From: Antilocapra americana
Lineage: Eukaryota > Chordata > Mammalia > Artiodactyla > Antilocapridae
Assembly: GCA_007570785.1 (NCBI GenBank)
Contig: ML662442.1
Location: forward strand, 62,831,392 to 62,895,391
Length of the DNA stretch: 64,000 bases
Direction of reading: 5' to 3'
Positions within the stretch are counted from its first letter, which is position 1, and each line of letters opens with the position of its first letter. The translations under genes and the position numbers were made by a program. The notes below the pieces were generated by a model. It was not told the origin of the DNA, did not search any database, and saw only the letters and a list, made by a program, of their open reading frames with translations. Of this stretch, positions 35,340-47,714 are shown in pieces.

Positions 35340-35520
35340 AGAGTACCATTTGTTGAGCACCTACGCTAGGCAAGGCTCTCTCTGTGACAGCTGTTGTCCC
35401 TGTACTATCTCATTCAATTCAGTTAAATCCCCTCTCTCCCCCCCCTCCCCTTCTTTGTGTCACACACACATGCATCTTATAACACTGGTATCATCTGCAG
35501 GAAAATGAGGCTGAAGGGCT
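35340..35520 (-). repeat. MIR-like relic with C-rich insert
   Basis: The 'tgttgagcacctacgctaggcaagg' block followed by 'gtactatctcattcaattcag' and 'caggaaaatgaggctgaagg' follows antisense MIR order. A C-tract (35431-35451) and CA-rich stretch interrupt it. Confidence 0.5.
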
Positions 35521-35553
35521 GATTAAGTCCCTTGTCTCTCCACCAGTTGGCCC

Positions 35554-35752
35554 CTGCCTCCCTGGTGGATCAGTGGTAAAGCATCTGCCTGCCAATGCAG
35601 GAGACACAAGTGGAATCACTGGCTCAGGAAGATTCCCCCAGAGAAGGAAATGACACCCACTCCAGTATTCTTGCCTGGGAAATCCCATGGACAGAGAGAA
35701 GCCTGGGGTCCACCGGGCCGCAAAGAGTTGGACACAACCAAGTGAGTATACA
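35554..35752 (+). mobile_element. Bov-tA SINE
   Basis: From 'tgcctccctggtggatcag' to 'gttggacacaaccaagtgag', with a few small indels. Confidence 0.9.
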
Positions 35753-36239
35753 GCAAGTAAGGTGACAATTGTTCTATGCCAAAGCTAGATTTGCACAGAA
35801 TTCTAGGCTAAAATCCATTCTTTTTAACCACTATCCTGTTCTTTGTCCTGTAGATAAGGAAACAAATGCAAAAGTTATGAAAAATGTAAGATTTTTATGT
35901 CCTTTCTCCTCTAAAAAAAAAATTCTATTCTCTTCTATATATCTAGAAGCCTGAATTGAAGTGGGTTTTGTTGTTGTTCATTTTCATGTCTATTAGTATT
36001 TGTATTCAAACTTTCTTATAAATAAGTTGTCAGCTTCATCATTCCATAAAAATACTGTTTATACTTTTTATTATTTAAAATGATCATGAGAAATAAGTAC
36101 TTTATTTATACTTAAACATCTCAAAGTACCAAAAAAATTTTTATTATTTTTTTAAATCCTCTTTGGTAACTACTGTGAACTCCCATTTATAAGTCTTCCT
36201 AAAAAAGTTTATTATACCTTCCTCCCTCTCTTCTCTTCA
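35753..36239. other. Unique AT-rich flank
   Basis: I recognise no gene or repeat. Confidence 0.5.
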
Positions 36240-36560
36240 CAACTAGTTGGTCAATCTTTGCACAAATGCCTCCATCAGGCTCTACCTATTGTCTTGCTTC
36301 CTCCTCGAAATTATCTGGCACATTATTATCACACCCAAGCACAAGCCCTAGTGATGTTGCTCCAGACTTTAAAAACTTCCACTGGTTCCCCATTGTTAAC
36401 AGAACCAGTTCCAAACTTTTGAGAAGAGTACTGTACGTTCCTGCTCCCTTACTCACACAAGTCTTGCCATGGCTTCTGCCAGACACCACTCTCTCTGGTC
36501 CCATTGTCATTCCTTTCTGTCCCTTCTATATCGAACTTAATCTTTGCATATAGTGGGTCT
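36240..36560 (+). repeat. L2 LINE fragment
   Basis: The block 'aaacttccactggttccccattg' followed by 'agaaccagttccaaactttt', then 'cttgccatggcttctgcc' and a pyrimidine-rich run, matches the order of the L2 3' region in sense orientation. It is ancient and diverged. Confidence 0.65.
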
Positions 36561-36886
36561 TCAGTGACTGCTGACCGCTAAAGAACTGAATGAATTTAGT
36601 ATGTCCTTAGAAAGTACACTAGTTTTTGTTGTTAAAATTGGTAAATTAGACAAACAATCCTCATGCTTATGGTGGTATGAACCTATGATGCGATGTTTAC
36701 TAATTTAGGCAAGAAAAATACAGGAAGGCAAAAGTGAAATTGATTGTATGAGCTCCTTTTAATTCTTTATGTGGAAAAATGAATAATGTTCCCACATTCA
36801 CCCTTCTTTCGTATATAGCTGCTCTGAGATGCAAGAAAAATCCAGGAATCCCTACCTTCTGCATTATTGGTAGGCCATATAGTCTA

Positions 36887-37110
36887 GGGGGCTTCCTAGG
36901 TGGTGCTAGTGGTAAAGAACCCTCTTGCTGATGCAGGAGACATAAGAGATGTGGGTTCAATCCCTGGGTCTAGAAGATCCCCTGGAGGAGGACACGGCAA
37001 CCCACCTTAGTATTCCTGCCTGGAGAATCCCACGGACAGAGGAGCCTGGTGGGCTACAGTCCACAAGGTCTCAAAGAGTTGGACATGACTGAAGAGACTT
37101 AGCACACAGG
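36887..37110 (+). mobile_element. Bov-tA SINE, tail-to-tail with BovB
   Basis: A complete Bov-tA with the 'ggtggtgctagtggtaaag' head and the 'gaagagacttagcacacagg' tail. It directly abuts the 3' end of an antisense BovB fragment. Confidence 0.93.
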
Positions 37111-37480
37111 CACTGTTGTTGCTGTTCAGTCTCCAGTCATGTTCGACTCTTTGTGACCCCAGCATGGACTGAGGCACTCTAGGCTTGCCTGTCCTTCGCT
37201 ATCTCCCAGAGTTTGCTCAAACTCATGTCCATTGAGTCAGTGATGCCATCCAACCATTTCATCTTCTGTTACCCACTTCTACTCCCACCTTCAATCTTTC
37301 CTAGCATCAGGGTCTTTTCCAATGAATTGGCTCTTGCCATCAGGTGGCCAGAGTATCCGAGCTTCAGCATCAGTCCTTCTAATGAATATTCACAGCTGAT
37401 TTCCTTTAGGATTGACTGGTTTGATTCCTTGCTGTTCAAGGGTCTCTCAAGAGTCTTAGTACCATAGTTTGAAAGTTAGC
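37111..37480 (-). mobile_element. BovB 3' end fragment
   Basis: Antisense BovB from 'gttgttgctgttcagtctcc' to about 'gagtcttagtaccatagtttg'. It covers the 3' tail and the C-terminal coding stretch. Confidence 0.93.
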
Positions 37481-37802
37481 ATCTCTATTTTTCTCTCCAT
37501 CACTCCATCCTTTCTTTCCCTTCCTTCTCTGGACTTTTTTTTTTTTTAACATATTTTTCTATTTTTCCCCCTTTCACTGTCTTCTCAGTCTGTCAGTGTA
37601 ACACATGCCCATTGAGAGCCCTGAACACTACCAACTCTCATGAGACCATTTATGATAAAGGGACCTTTTGTCTGGTTTTAACCAAAATGATGATTAAGTT
37701 ATATCTTTACCTAATTATATGCTCTCCATTTAATAACCAGTAAATCTCAATGTGTAAATCAAAATGTAACTACTAGCTGAAAATAATACTTGGGTTCATA
37801 GG

Positions 37803-38010
37803 GTATGTGTGTGCTCAGTCATCCAGTCCAGTCTGACTCTTTGTGACCCCATAGACTATAGCCCACCATCCTCCTCTGTCCATGGGATTTTCCAGGCAAG
37901 AATGCTGGAGTGGGTTGCCATTTCCTCATCCAGGCAATCTTTCCAACTCAGGGATCGAAATCTCACCTCCTTTATCTCTGGCTTGGAGACAGATTCTTTG
38001 CCACTGAGCA
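37803..38010 (-). mobile_element. Bov-tA SINE
   Basis: An antisense copy from 'atgtgtgtgctcagtcatcc' to 'gattctttgccactgagc'. The final head bases are missing. Confidence 0.9.
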
Positions 38011-39027
38011 AGCCAAAATAGCACTTGGGTTCACAGTAGCCAAGTTTCTTAACTTTTGTGAGGCATAAAATAAAACGTGGTACAAACTGATTTACATGGC
38101 TTGGGTACATAAAATTTGAATCCTCTTAAGTTAGCTTTCAGGTACATAGAAATCTTCTGGACTCCTCTGTCTTTCCTCCTAATAAGCCCTGTCGTTACTG
38201 ATCTGAGAATGTTTCCTGTAACAGGGAGACAGCTTGTGCCCTGGTGTATTTAACTTCAAATATAGGCTCAAGTAGATGAAGAACAGTTTTCAAAATTTTC
38301 TTATGACCATCACAGAAGCAAATCTTACTACCAAGATGCTCTCTTGAAAGGCTTTTTGTTTCACACCTAAAGCCTACCAAGAATTAGGTAGTCTATCCCT
38401 CATACCCTTCCTCATAGACACACATTTTATGGGGGGGGAAAAATAAAATATTATTTTACTCTCTTCTTTGATCACTTTTTTTTATAATGATATATTTCAC
38501 CTTTTCTTTGATCACTTTTAAATAAACGCTAAGAACCTAACATCCTTGAAGATATTACTGTTCCAAGCTATTGATTGCATGCTAAAGTCTTTCCTGTTAT
38601 GAAATATCTCACAAAGTAATTAACAACATCAAGATGTTTGAAACATTCATTTCATTCATTTCCTTCAAATGGGTTGTACTAGATGACTTAGGGAGGAAAA
38701 AGGAAGCTGTAATTTATGTACCCTAATCGGTTGTGAAAAATAGGGTGGAGATAGTACTGCAGCCTGAGATAATTTTGACAGTCATGTTCAAACATAATGA
38801 AAAAAAATTCTTAGCTTGAATGCTAGTAGTATCAAGGAATTCATTAATAGGTTTTCATATTCTGATTTAGGAGCCTCGTTAGTACTATGGAGTTATATTT
38901 GCAGGGTACCAAAACTGCAACAGATCAACATATTTATATAATTTTTCCTTAATTGGTTTGTCATTTTAAATGGAATTAACTAAGGAGAATGTTTATATTC
39001 AAACAAACACTGTAAGATAATTGGAAG
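38011..39027. other. Unique upstream flank
   Basis: AT-rich sequence with a G-run at 38431-38438. 'tctttgatcactttt' occurs twice, at about 38464 and 38504. No gene or transposon was recognised. Confidence 0.5.
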
Positions 39028-39232
39028 CCTTCTTTATAGTCCAACTCTCATATCCGTACATGATTATTGGAAAAATCATAGCTTTGACTATATGGACCTT
39101 TGTTAGCAAAGTGATGTCTCTGCTCTTTAATACACTAGGTTTGTCGTGGCTCTTCTTCCAAGAAGCAAGCGTAATTTCATGGCTGCAGTCACCATCTGTA
39201 GTGATTTTGAAGCCCCCCAAAATAGAGTTTAC
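39028..39232 (-). mobile_element. BovB internal fragment
   Basis: Antisense BovB covering part of the region after the reverse-transcriptase domain ('tagtccaactctcatatccg' to 'gaagccccccaaaatagag'). The matching stretch in the long copy is about 9200-9400. Both ends are truncated and it may belong to the same original insertion as the piece at 39785. Confidence 0.88.
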
Positions 39233-39784
39233 TACCAATAAATAACACAGGTTGATGTGAAAACTGACCTTAATAGGTAAAGCTAAACTCAATATAACAA
39301 GAACCTGGATAACTTAATCAACTGAAGTTAAAGTTTTACATAGGTGATAAAACCTAGATTCCTACCACAGAACTAACTAATGAAGAGGGAGTGTTCGAAT
39401 TCCTCTGGCCATATGTCTTATCAAGCTTTTGTATGAATAATTCTGTGAGCTCGCAAGTGAGCCAGTTCTTACGGAGGAGCTGTGACTGAAAATTATTCCA
39501 TACACAGAATTGAAACCTACTCCCTTGGAAACTGCCTTCATTATTACTAATTCTGTCATGGGAGTAACAAGGAAAAAGCCTTTTGTCTCTCTCTCTCTGG
39601 ACAGTTCTAAAAAGTTCTCACTATTCTCAAAGGTATTTTCTTAAGGATTCCTCCAGGGAAAAAATACTAGTCATGCCTGGGATGATTTCTAACTGCTTTT
39701 GCCAGAGGCTACTTTAGGTTTCCAGGCAAACACCTGGAAAAAAACTCCTACAGCCAAAACCTTACTACCAATAAATGATGATGT

Positions 39785-40112
39785 CGTTCTGTCACTAAGT
39801 CATGGACTTTTCGACCCCATGGACTGCAGCACGCCAGGCCTCCCTGTCCATCACCAACTCCTGGAGTTTACTCAGACTCATGTCCATTGAGTTGGTGATG
39901 CCATCCAACCATCTCATCCTCTGTCGTCCCCTTCTCCTCCGGCCCTCAATCTTTCCCAGCATCAGGGTCTTTTCAAATGAGTCAGCTCTTTGCATCAGGT
40001 GGCCAAAGTACTGGAGTTTCAGCTTCAGCATGAGTCCTTCCAATGAATATTTAGGACCGATTTCCTTTAGGATGGACTGGTTGGATCTCCTTGCAGTCCA
40101 AGGGACTCTAAA
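39785..40112 (-). mobile_element. BovB 3' end fragment
   Basis: Antisense BovB from the 3' tail at about 39785 to 'ggactctaaagc'. Its minus strand still carries an open frame for the C-terminal 100 or so residues, without any catalytic domain. Confidence 0.93.
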
Positions 40113-40212
40113 GCATAAAGAATTTCTTAGATATGGGGTTTTGGAAGTGGCTTGGCAAGAGCAAGACTGGAGGGTTAACTTCATTTAGCTTCATGGTAAA
40201 TCCACCTCCAGG

Positions 40213-40402
40213 GCTTCCCAGGTGGCTCAATGGTAAAGAATCCTCCTGCCAGTGTAGGAGATGTGGGTTCGATCCCTGATTTGGGAAGAGTCCCTGAAGA
40301 AGGAAAGGCAACCCACTCTAGTATCCATGCCTGGGAAGTTGCATGGACAGAGGAGCCTGGCAGGGGTGGAAAGAGTTGGATACAATTTAGCAACAAAGAA
40401 AC
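40213..40402 (+). mobile_element. Bov-tA SINE
   Basis: From 'gggcttcccaggtggctcaa' to 'tggatacaatttagcaacaaag'. Confidence 0.92.
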
Positions 40403-40966
40403 AAACTCCTCCTCCTGCCAAAACGAGTCTAAATTGGAAATTACCTGCTATAAGTAAAAGCACTGATCTTAAACTTGCCTTTGGTTTTCTCTTCATTGCT
40501 AAATACATTGGGACCTGTGTTGCAAAATACTTGCATTTAAAAGCACCAAGTCAGGGAGAGTGAAGTGTATTTTGGAGGTACATTCTGGAAAGGTAGTATT
40601 TCGCTTACGAACAAAGATTCAACTTGAAATATCTAAAAGTATAGCAGTACTTAGGTTTGCCCTAGCACAAAAGCCTCCTTCTGAAGTAGACTGCAAAGAA
40701 TGCTTATCTCCTTGTCGAGTAAAAGAAGCCATGATGATTGGGAAAGATTTGGGAAGCTGAATATTGAAGGAAATTACTATAGTTCTATTAAAGTTTAGTC
40801 TTTATTTTAAGTAAGATAACTAAGTTTTCATTTTATTTATCAAAGTTTTAGAGAGGTCCTGAAGTAGTGATACTATTTTTATTGACCAAAATACTTGCTG
40901 AAACTGTGCAGATACTATCAAAGAAGAATTTCTATTTTATAAGCACTTTGGGAAATCTCTAAGGTT
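40403..40966. other. Unique upstream flank
   Basis: I see no gene or repeat. A 66-codon open frame at 40560-40760 shows no domain. Confidence 0.5.
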
Positions 40967-40981
40967 AGAAATGTCTCCAAA

Positions 40982-41721
40982 GAGAAGGGAACCTCCTACA
41001 GTGTTGGCGGGAATGTAAACTGGTCCAACCACTATGGAGAACAGTATAGAGGTTCCTTAAAAAATAAAATAAAATAGAGATACCATATGACCCTGCAATC
41101 CCATTCCTGGGCATGTATCTGGAGAAACAACATGATCCAAAAGGATACAGACACCCCGATATTCACTGAAGCACTGTTTACAGTAGCCAAGACATGGGAA
41201 CCACCTAAGCATCCATCAACAGAGGAATGGATAAAGAAGATGCGGTACATTTATACAATGGAATATTACGCAGCCATTCAAAAGAATGAAATAAGGCCAT
41301 CTACAGTAACATGGGTGGGTCTACAGATTGTCATACTGAGTGAAGTAAATTAGACAGATAAGGAGAAATATTGCATCCCTTTTATGTGGACTCTAAAAAG
41401 AAATGACACAAATGAACTTACTTATAAAATAGAGACTCACAGACTTAGAAACTGAACTAAGTGGGGAAGGGATAGTTAGGGAATTTGGGATCGTCATGTA
41501 CACACTATATTTAAAATGGATAACCAACAAGGACATATTGCATACCACATGGAACTCTGCTCCATGTTATGTGGCGGCCTGGATGGGAGGAGGGTTTGGG
41601 GGTAGTGGACGTGTATATGTATGGCTGAGTCCCTTCAATGTTCACCTGAAACTATAACAACATTGTTAATTGGCTACACCGTAGTACAAAATAAAAAGTT
41701 AAAAAAAAAAAAGAAAAAGAA
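40982..41721 (+). mobile_element. 5'-truncated L1 LINE with perfect 15-bp target-site duplication
   Basis: The last 740 bp of an L1 are present. They cover the end of the ORF2 protein (frames with stops, including the conserved IYTMEYYAAI-type motif at about 41250-41290), the 3' UTR, and an A-rich tail at 41699-41721. The direct repeat 'agaaatgtctccaaa' at 40967-40981 and 41722-41736 is perfect, which shows a classic target-primed insertion. Multiple stops make it inactive. Confidence 0.94.
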
Positions 41722-41736
41722 AGAAATGTCTCCAAA

Positions 41737-44104
41737 ATGGTATAAAATAATTTTAGTAGGGGGAAATAAGTCTTATTAATCAGCTTAAAGAAGGAGCACC
41801 TAGAATGTAGGGCAACACCTCTGGTTTTGCTTTCTGGTATGAAGAAATTAGACTCATATGTAATCACAGATCAGTGCTCTCTACCCATGCACACACTGGC
41901 AGCAAAAACTATTCTAGAACCATGCAAACTGTCAACATCAGACCATGGACTCTGACCACTAACTTTTCAAAAGTGGGGTGTCAATAAATGTTAGAAAAAT
42001 ATTAGCTTTCCTTTAATACACAGGACTTCACTAGTTTTCTAAAGAATGTCTAGCTATGTTTCTACTATTTCATTGCAATTTTGTTTTGTTTTGTTTCTGT
42101 TTTCTATTTTTGAAAAGAAAAGGGAAACCTTCAAGATAATCTCATAGAGGAATTTAATCAGGGAGTTTGGCTCATTTAAAAGTAATTATTTATGGTCAGC
42201 TGAATGAATAAATCTTTTCATTTTCAAGTTGTAGAACAAGCAGAGTTGCTTTGGCCCAGCAGCCATCATGTTCACAGAGGTCAGAAACTGAAATACTAGA
42301 CAGATTCCTGAATGCCATAATCGAATGCTAATATAGAGAAAGACAACTACCTCTCAATTTCTCGGCAAGCATACGTCTCAGGAGAACTCTTTTTCAAGTC
42401 TGCTTCTCCTCAGATGAACGAGACAGTAACAGTCTTGACTTCCTAACAGGACTTCAACTCAGGGTTTCCTAGGATTCTTGATGGGCCTGTCTAGCTATAA
42501 GCCTGTGTCTACAGAGCAAGTAATATAAATTTAAATTTTCTACATTTCTACTACATGGCTTTGAGAACTAGTGTTTTCAGGAATTGTTATCAAAATAAAA
42601 GCAAAGGAATTATATATATAAAATATATGTGCATTACTTGGTAGAAAAGCAGTCTTTGTATTAAAATTTCTTTGGGGAAGAATTTGCTTTGTTTCCTGTT
42701 TGACCAGTTGGGATTTTGTTTTTGCTTTTAGGAAATAATTTTTTTTTTTTTCGAATAAGTGAGCCATAGTTCTTGGTTTAAAAAAGTTTATACCATAGTC
42801 CCTTAATTTTAAGAAACAGATTTTAACATTTTTAAAGCTACCTTAAAATAAGTTTTTTTTATGGCAACAATACTTTTATTTTAAAAAAAAACTTGACTTG
42901 TTTTACATTTAATATAATCTACAATCATTGAAATATCCTGTCTTTGCAAAATTATGGTATAATATACAGACTTCATTGGATATTATGAATTGTCTTCATT
43001 GGTTATAATTTACTTATTTCACTGGATATTTATTTCACTGTGAAAAAATATATCTCCAATGAAATAAGAAATTATTTTAAAAAATTTTAGCATAATTGTT
43101 TATAATAATTTTGTTTTGAACCAGCACCCATATGCTTTTAGAATTGTCAATAAGCTTCCAAAAAGGATGACAAACCATTGCTCTATACATTACTAAAAAG
43201 GATTTTCACCGAAATGTTAATTTAGATAGTTTTCCTCACATAATATCCTAGCCCTAAAATTGTCTTTGCTCCTGAAATATTGCTCTGAAAATATCGTTAA
43301 AAGCTATTTGCCTTCATTCTATTTAATAATTTGGCTAGCTGGCTTGTTACAAAAGCTCAAAGAACATAGCTATAATCCTGAGGATTTGGGCTTTCCAAAA
43401 TTTTAAAGCAGACTCAAAATGAGTCTGTTTTGAGGTTGGCCAGAGGTTAACTATACCTACTCCAAACTACTTCCATTACAGAAGTAGCTACTAAGGAATA
43501 CAAGGTTAGACAAAAGCTGGCAGGCAGATGCTTACAGAGTGAGGACTCTTAACAGTTGAGGAAAACACCATATCCTGTCTCCAGAATATGTGCTTCATTA
43601 CAGTGTAAGCTGCTCAGGTTCAAGAATTGCCTCAATACACAATTGAGGATCAATCCAACTGTCCATTGTAAGAATGGACATCTGGTTCTTGTGAAGCACT
43701 CCTAAACAATGTCTTTAAAATTTCTATTCCCCCTCCACACTCTCCCCCAAATCCATAAGGTTCTCAACAGTTCAAAGGGTGAAAGAATTTGAATTACACT
43801 GCATAAAGGAAAAGATACATTATTTTCCATTATCAACCTATTTTCCTGCTATGTTTCAGTTTTGCATTTTTCTTTAAAAGTCTGTAAGATACATTTTTTC
43901 TTTCCCAATAATGAAATTATGTGTTTAATATTAGATGTCACATTCCTGCAGGTAAAGATTAATAAGTAACAGTAAATATAATAAAATTTCTTCCAGTCAT
44001 CATCCTTCCAAGCATGTCACAATACATTTTACATATACATCCAATATCCACAAACACTGTAAACTAGATATATTCATAAAGAACAGCTTTTATCACAAAG
44101 TGGC
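41737..44104. other. Unique, very AT-rich upstream flank
   Basis: Several T- and A-tracts (for example 42729-42752 and 42881-42891). No transposon, exon or RNA gene was recognised with confidence. Confidence 0.5.
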
Positions 44105-44144
44105 ATGACAAAAGAAAAGCAGGAATGACAGAAGAAAAGCAGGA
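44105..44144 (+). repeat. Tandem duplication of 20 bp
   Basis: The 20-bp unit beginning 'atgacaaaagaaaagcagga' occurs twice back to back (44105-44124 and 44125-44144) with one A/G difference. Confidence 0.9.
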
Positions 44145-44174
44145 AGAGAGTATGACAAAGGTAGATTATTTTTT

Positions 44175-45900
44175 TGGTTTCCAAACACACTTTATTTCAC
44201 ATTGCCTCTTCCTCTTAAGTAATTTTTAAATTTTTTTTTTCCAGAAAGTGAATATAACCTTCAAAGTCTTGAATTTAAATCACACTCTGTGATGTTCTGG
44301 GAAATTTATACCTCTGTAGTTATCAAGTATTCAAATCAAGGCAGCAGAGCCACATTTTTTATAACATTATTTTTTTTACAACAAAACAGACATCAGAATT
44401 CTCCTTCCTGCCAGTCTGCCCCTCTCAAAAGTAATACTTCATCAAAATAAAGCTGTGATGAACAAGTAAATACATCACTTAGAGAAAACACAGTGAAATA
44501 GGCAGAGCCCTCTAGGGCTTTTCTTTCGAGAGAGACAGCCACACAAGTCTATTATAAGCATTAATATATTCATATATTAGAAAGTAATCAAAAGAAACCA
44601 GACAGAGGCATCATCAAACATGTTGAAAGACTTTTTCAAAGCTGTCAGTCCAGAGCAGATGTTCTACCACCTCCATGTAAACTAGAGGCACAAAACAAGC
44701 CCAACAGAGACTCCTCAAATGTCCCAAAAACAGTTGCTAGCAATGGCCTGCTTAAGACTATCAGGACTGCCTCTAAAAGAAATACAGTTCTCCAACAGCC
44801 CATGGTTTCACCGCTCAAGTCACATGCCGGTTATATTGCATAGCCACTGGCCCCCTTCAGATAGATAAGCTAAGGGAGTCAGACACAACCCAGTTCCAGT
44901 TCACTTTTAGGTAGGGTGGACAAATGTGTATGTATTTACAATATCAAGCATTGCACAGTAAATAAAAAAAATAAAAGCATACCCAAATGCTAAGAGAACA
45001 ACTCATAGGAGGTGAATAATTCGAAGATCTATTGAGGTTGCAAGGAAGAAGGGACCATTGCTGTGCACACATACTTTTTCTCCAAGCTTTCTGCCTTAAA
45101 CATTGATTATTTTACAATCAAAGAAAATGCTATTAACATACATCAGGTCGTAACAGCCCATGAGGGCTCCAATTAGGGTGGGCAAAGCATGACTTTTTAC
45201 AGGGAAAGAGAACAAAAGAGGCAAAGGTTCTGGATAACTGCTTATACAAAGTCAAGGCGTGTTCACCACCAAATCACTATAAAGAATGCAAACAGGGGAA
45301 GGGAGATAGGAGAGGAAGATTAAACATAAAAGTATATAAATGCCTACCAGATATTTAGGGACTTCCAGTAACTTGCAAATAGTCCACATTCCATAGGCAA
45401 TGGGGGAATAATCAAAGGTTATTGAAAGAATGACATAATCACCTGTACTAGAAGGAAGGACATTATGATAGCTGTAAATAGCATGGATGAGAGGAAAAAG
45501 ATGTAGACCTGATCGGTTAGGAGAGTGCAGTAGTATTACAACAGGGGCAGACCTGTCTGTTCTCCTCAATCCATGCCACCCGCAGCAGTGGCAAAGCAGA
45601 CTGCAGCAGCAGACTCTTAGGAACTGGTAGATATGTGGAAACGGGAATAGAAGGGAAAGGGGTTCTAACCTAGATGAAGAGAGATCAGATTTTAGACCCA
45701 AATGGTTCAAAACAAAAGTTGCTTTGGGGGACAGCTGACATTTCCCCACAGCAGGAAGGCCTCAGGCAACACATGGTTATGAAACACCTGGTGACAGCTA
45801 GTAGGTGAGGAAAAGCTTTGGTTCTCAACCCAGCTCTTCCACAAGAGAACTCGTTGCCCAAAGGGTTTATTCTTGTGCCTGCCTCATTGGTGAGGAGGAG
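44175..45900 (-). other. 3'-UTR-like stretch of unknown origin
   Basis: Read on the minus strand, this block ends with a perfect AATAAA at 44196-44191, followed about 16 bases on by an A-run at 44175-44168, and has the base texture of a mammalian 3' UTR. No coding region was recognised. A 165-codon open frame at 45252-45749 (minus) has no familiar domain, and the stretch around 45760-45845 may be a MIR relic. It could be a processed-pseudogene 3' end, the end of an unknown transcript, or plain flank DNA. Confidence 0.3.
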
Positions 45901-45994
45901 CATTTACCCATTTCTTAAAGATGCTTCATTTCTACATTGGAAATCCACTTAGATCCGTTAAACTTCAAAACCATTTCAGACAATGAGAGTTTTC

Positions 45995-46228
45995 TACTTT
46001 TATTTATTTCTTTTAGGCTGCACCAGGTCTTTGCTGCTGTATGTGGGCTTTCTCACTGTGGTGGCTTCTCTTGTGGCAGAGGATGGGCTCTAGGTACGCG
46101 GACTTCAGTAGCTGTGGTGCCAGGTTTTGCCCCACGGCATGTGGAATCTTCCTGGAAGGGGGATGAAACCAGTGTTCCCTGCATTGGCAGGCAGATTCTT
46201 ATCCACTGGGCCACCAGAGAGGTCCCCA
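45995..46228 (-). mobile_element. CHR-2-type tRNA SINE
   Basis: The antisense body 'ttttaggctgcaccaggtc' leads through 'gtgggctttctcactgtgg' and 'cttctcttgtggcagagg' to the head 'tgggccaccagagaggtcc'. It is shorter than the full family because of internal deletions. Confidence 0.85.
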
Positions 46229-46271
46229 GACAATGTTTTCAATCAAGAGTGAGAGATTAAAAAGGAAGAAA

Positions 46272-46420
46272 ATAGGACTTCCCTGGCAGTCTAGGGGTTA
46301 AGACTCTCAGCTTCCGATACAGGAGACTCAGGTTCGGTCTGTAGTCAGGGAACTAAGATCCCACATGCCCTGCAATGCAGCATAAAAATAAAATGAATTT
46401 TCTTTTAAAACAAAACAAAC
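46272..46420 (+). mobile_element. CHR-1-type tRNA SINE
   Basis: The head 'ggacttccctggcagtctag', the 'gggaactaagatcccacatgcc' block and an A-rich tail with C interruptions are characteristic. The element lacks the long CHR-2 body. Confidence 0.82.
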
Positions 46421-47600
46421 AAAAAAAAAACCAGTCTTGCTTGCATTGCAGCCTAACTTTTAAAAAAAAAGGAAGTAGATAGGAAGGAAAGGTGAATTTT
46501 CTGAGCAACTCTCAAGTTTCAGGTACTTGCTAGGCCCTTTCAAATATTTTTTCTCTTAATCTGCCATCTACAGGGGCACTAAAGCTTTAACATGCATTGG
46601 TGCTTTGTCCCCAATCATAGAGCTAGCCCTTGCTGAAGTGGGTTAGGCTCACTCAGAAAACTGATTGCCATTTCAAATGAAAAGCACATCATTTTCATTT
46701 AATTTTGGTAAAGTTTTATTATTAAACCAAGTCAATTTCCTTGTTATTTGATTTATTTGCAGCTTAATTTAAAAAATGTGATTACCAAATAGAAAAAAAA
46801 TGGTGAGGCTAAATTAAAAAAAAAAACCTTATAATTGAAAATTTTCAGGCTGAACCGAGAAAACATAAAAGCAATTTCCACAGCATCTACCAGTGATTCC
46901 ACCCTGAATCTTTAAGGCCTGAAGGCCTAATATCCATTGGCTATTAGTCTATTGGTCTATCACAGTAGAATCCTGATAACTTGTTTGAGGTTTTGCACTA
47001 AGCCCCAGGGTCCTAGTGCTGATCTTTTAGTCTAACCTCATAGGTTTGCTCTATCCAAATAAAAGAATAGTATGAATTGATTTATTAATCACAGTATTTT
47101 TGAACATGTGGTTTATACCATCTTGAACCAATTTTCTGGTGAACAATGAGATGAGGAAAACATCTGGCTCAAAAATTGCTAGGCCAGGTGATACAATATC
47201 CTTTTCCCTCTTCCTTTTCCTCTTCTTTAAATAGAGGTCCATCCTTGTTTACAGGATGAGGGTAAGAGCTAAAATCCTTTCCAGAAAGGATATAGTGTGT
47301 GATATTGTTATTAAGGTATTGTGTAAAATCGTTATGCAGGCTGCCTAAAGAAATTTATCAACAAAATACTAGCTAAGCTCTCAGCAAAGTCGACAGTTAC
47401 CTGTGAAAAGTCGAATGGAGCACTGGGGGACAGGAAAATCAAAAACTCCAGGGAGGTCTCTCTCTTAACTCACCTGTGCTGCTAAGCCTGTCTCTCTGAA
47501 CAAGTAAAATGGAAGTTACATGTTCCTACCTGACAGGGCTGGTCTAAAGCACACATAAGCTGGTGAAGGAGGCTAAGAGAAAAAAGGAAGAATTCGCTGA
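46421..47600. other. Unique flank DNA
   Basis: Degraded MIR-like traces around 46490-46620. Nothing coding was recognised. Confidence 0.45.
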
Positions 47601-47601
47601 A

Positions 47602-47700
47602 TTTGCTCATTAAATTATTAATAAATTAAAATGAGCAAAATAAATTTTATTATTAATAAATTTTAAAATGAGCAAAATAAATTATCTTGCTCATTAAATT
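47602..47700. repeat. AT-rich tandem and inverted repeat block
   Basis: The unit 'attaataaatt' with 'aaaatgagcaaaataaatt' occurs twice in tandem (about 47617-47646 and 47652-47682). The flanking 'ttgctcatt' at 47603-47611 and 47687-47695 is the reverse complement of the internal 'aatgagcaa', so alternative hairpins can form. Confidence 0.8.
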
Positions 47701-47714
47701 ATCTATTTAGCACA

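Noticed and set aside
45252..45749. 165-codon open frame on the minus strand
   Set aside because: Hydrophobic stretches come from T-rich DNA and no known membrane-protein family is visible. Kept only as part of the 3'-UTR-like block, not as a gene.
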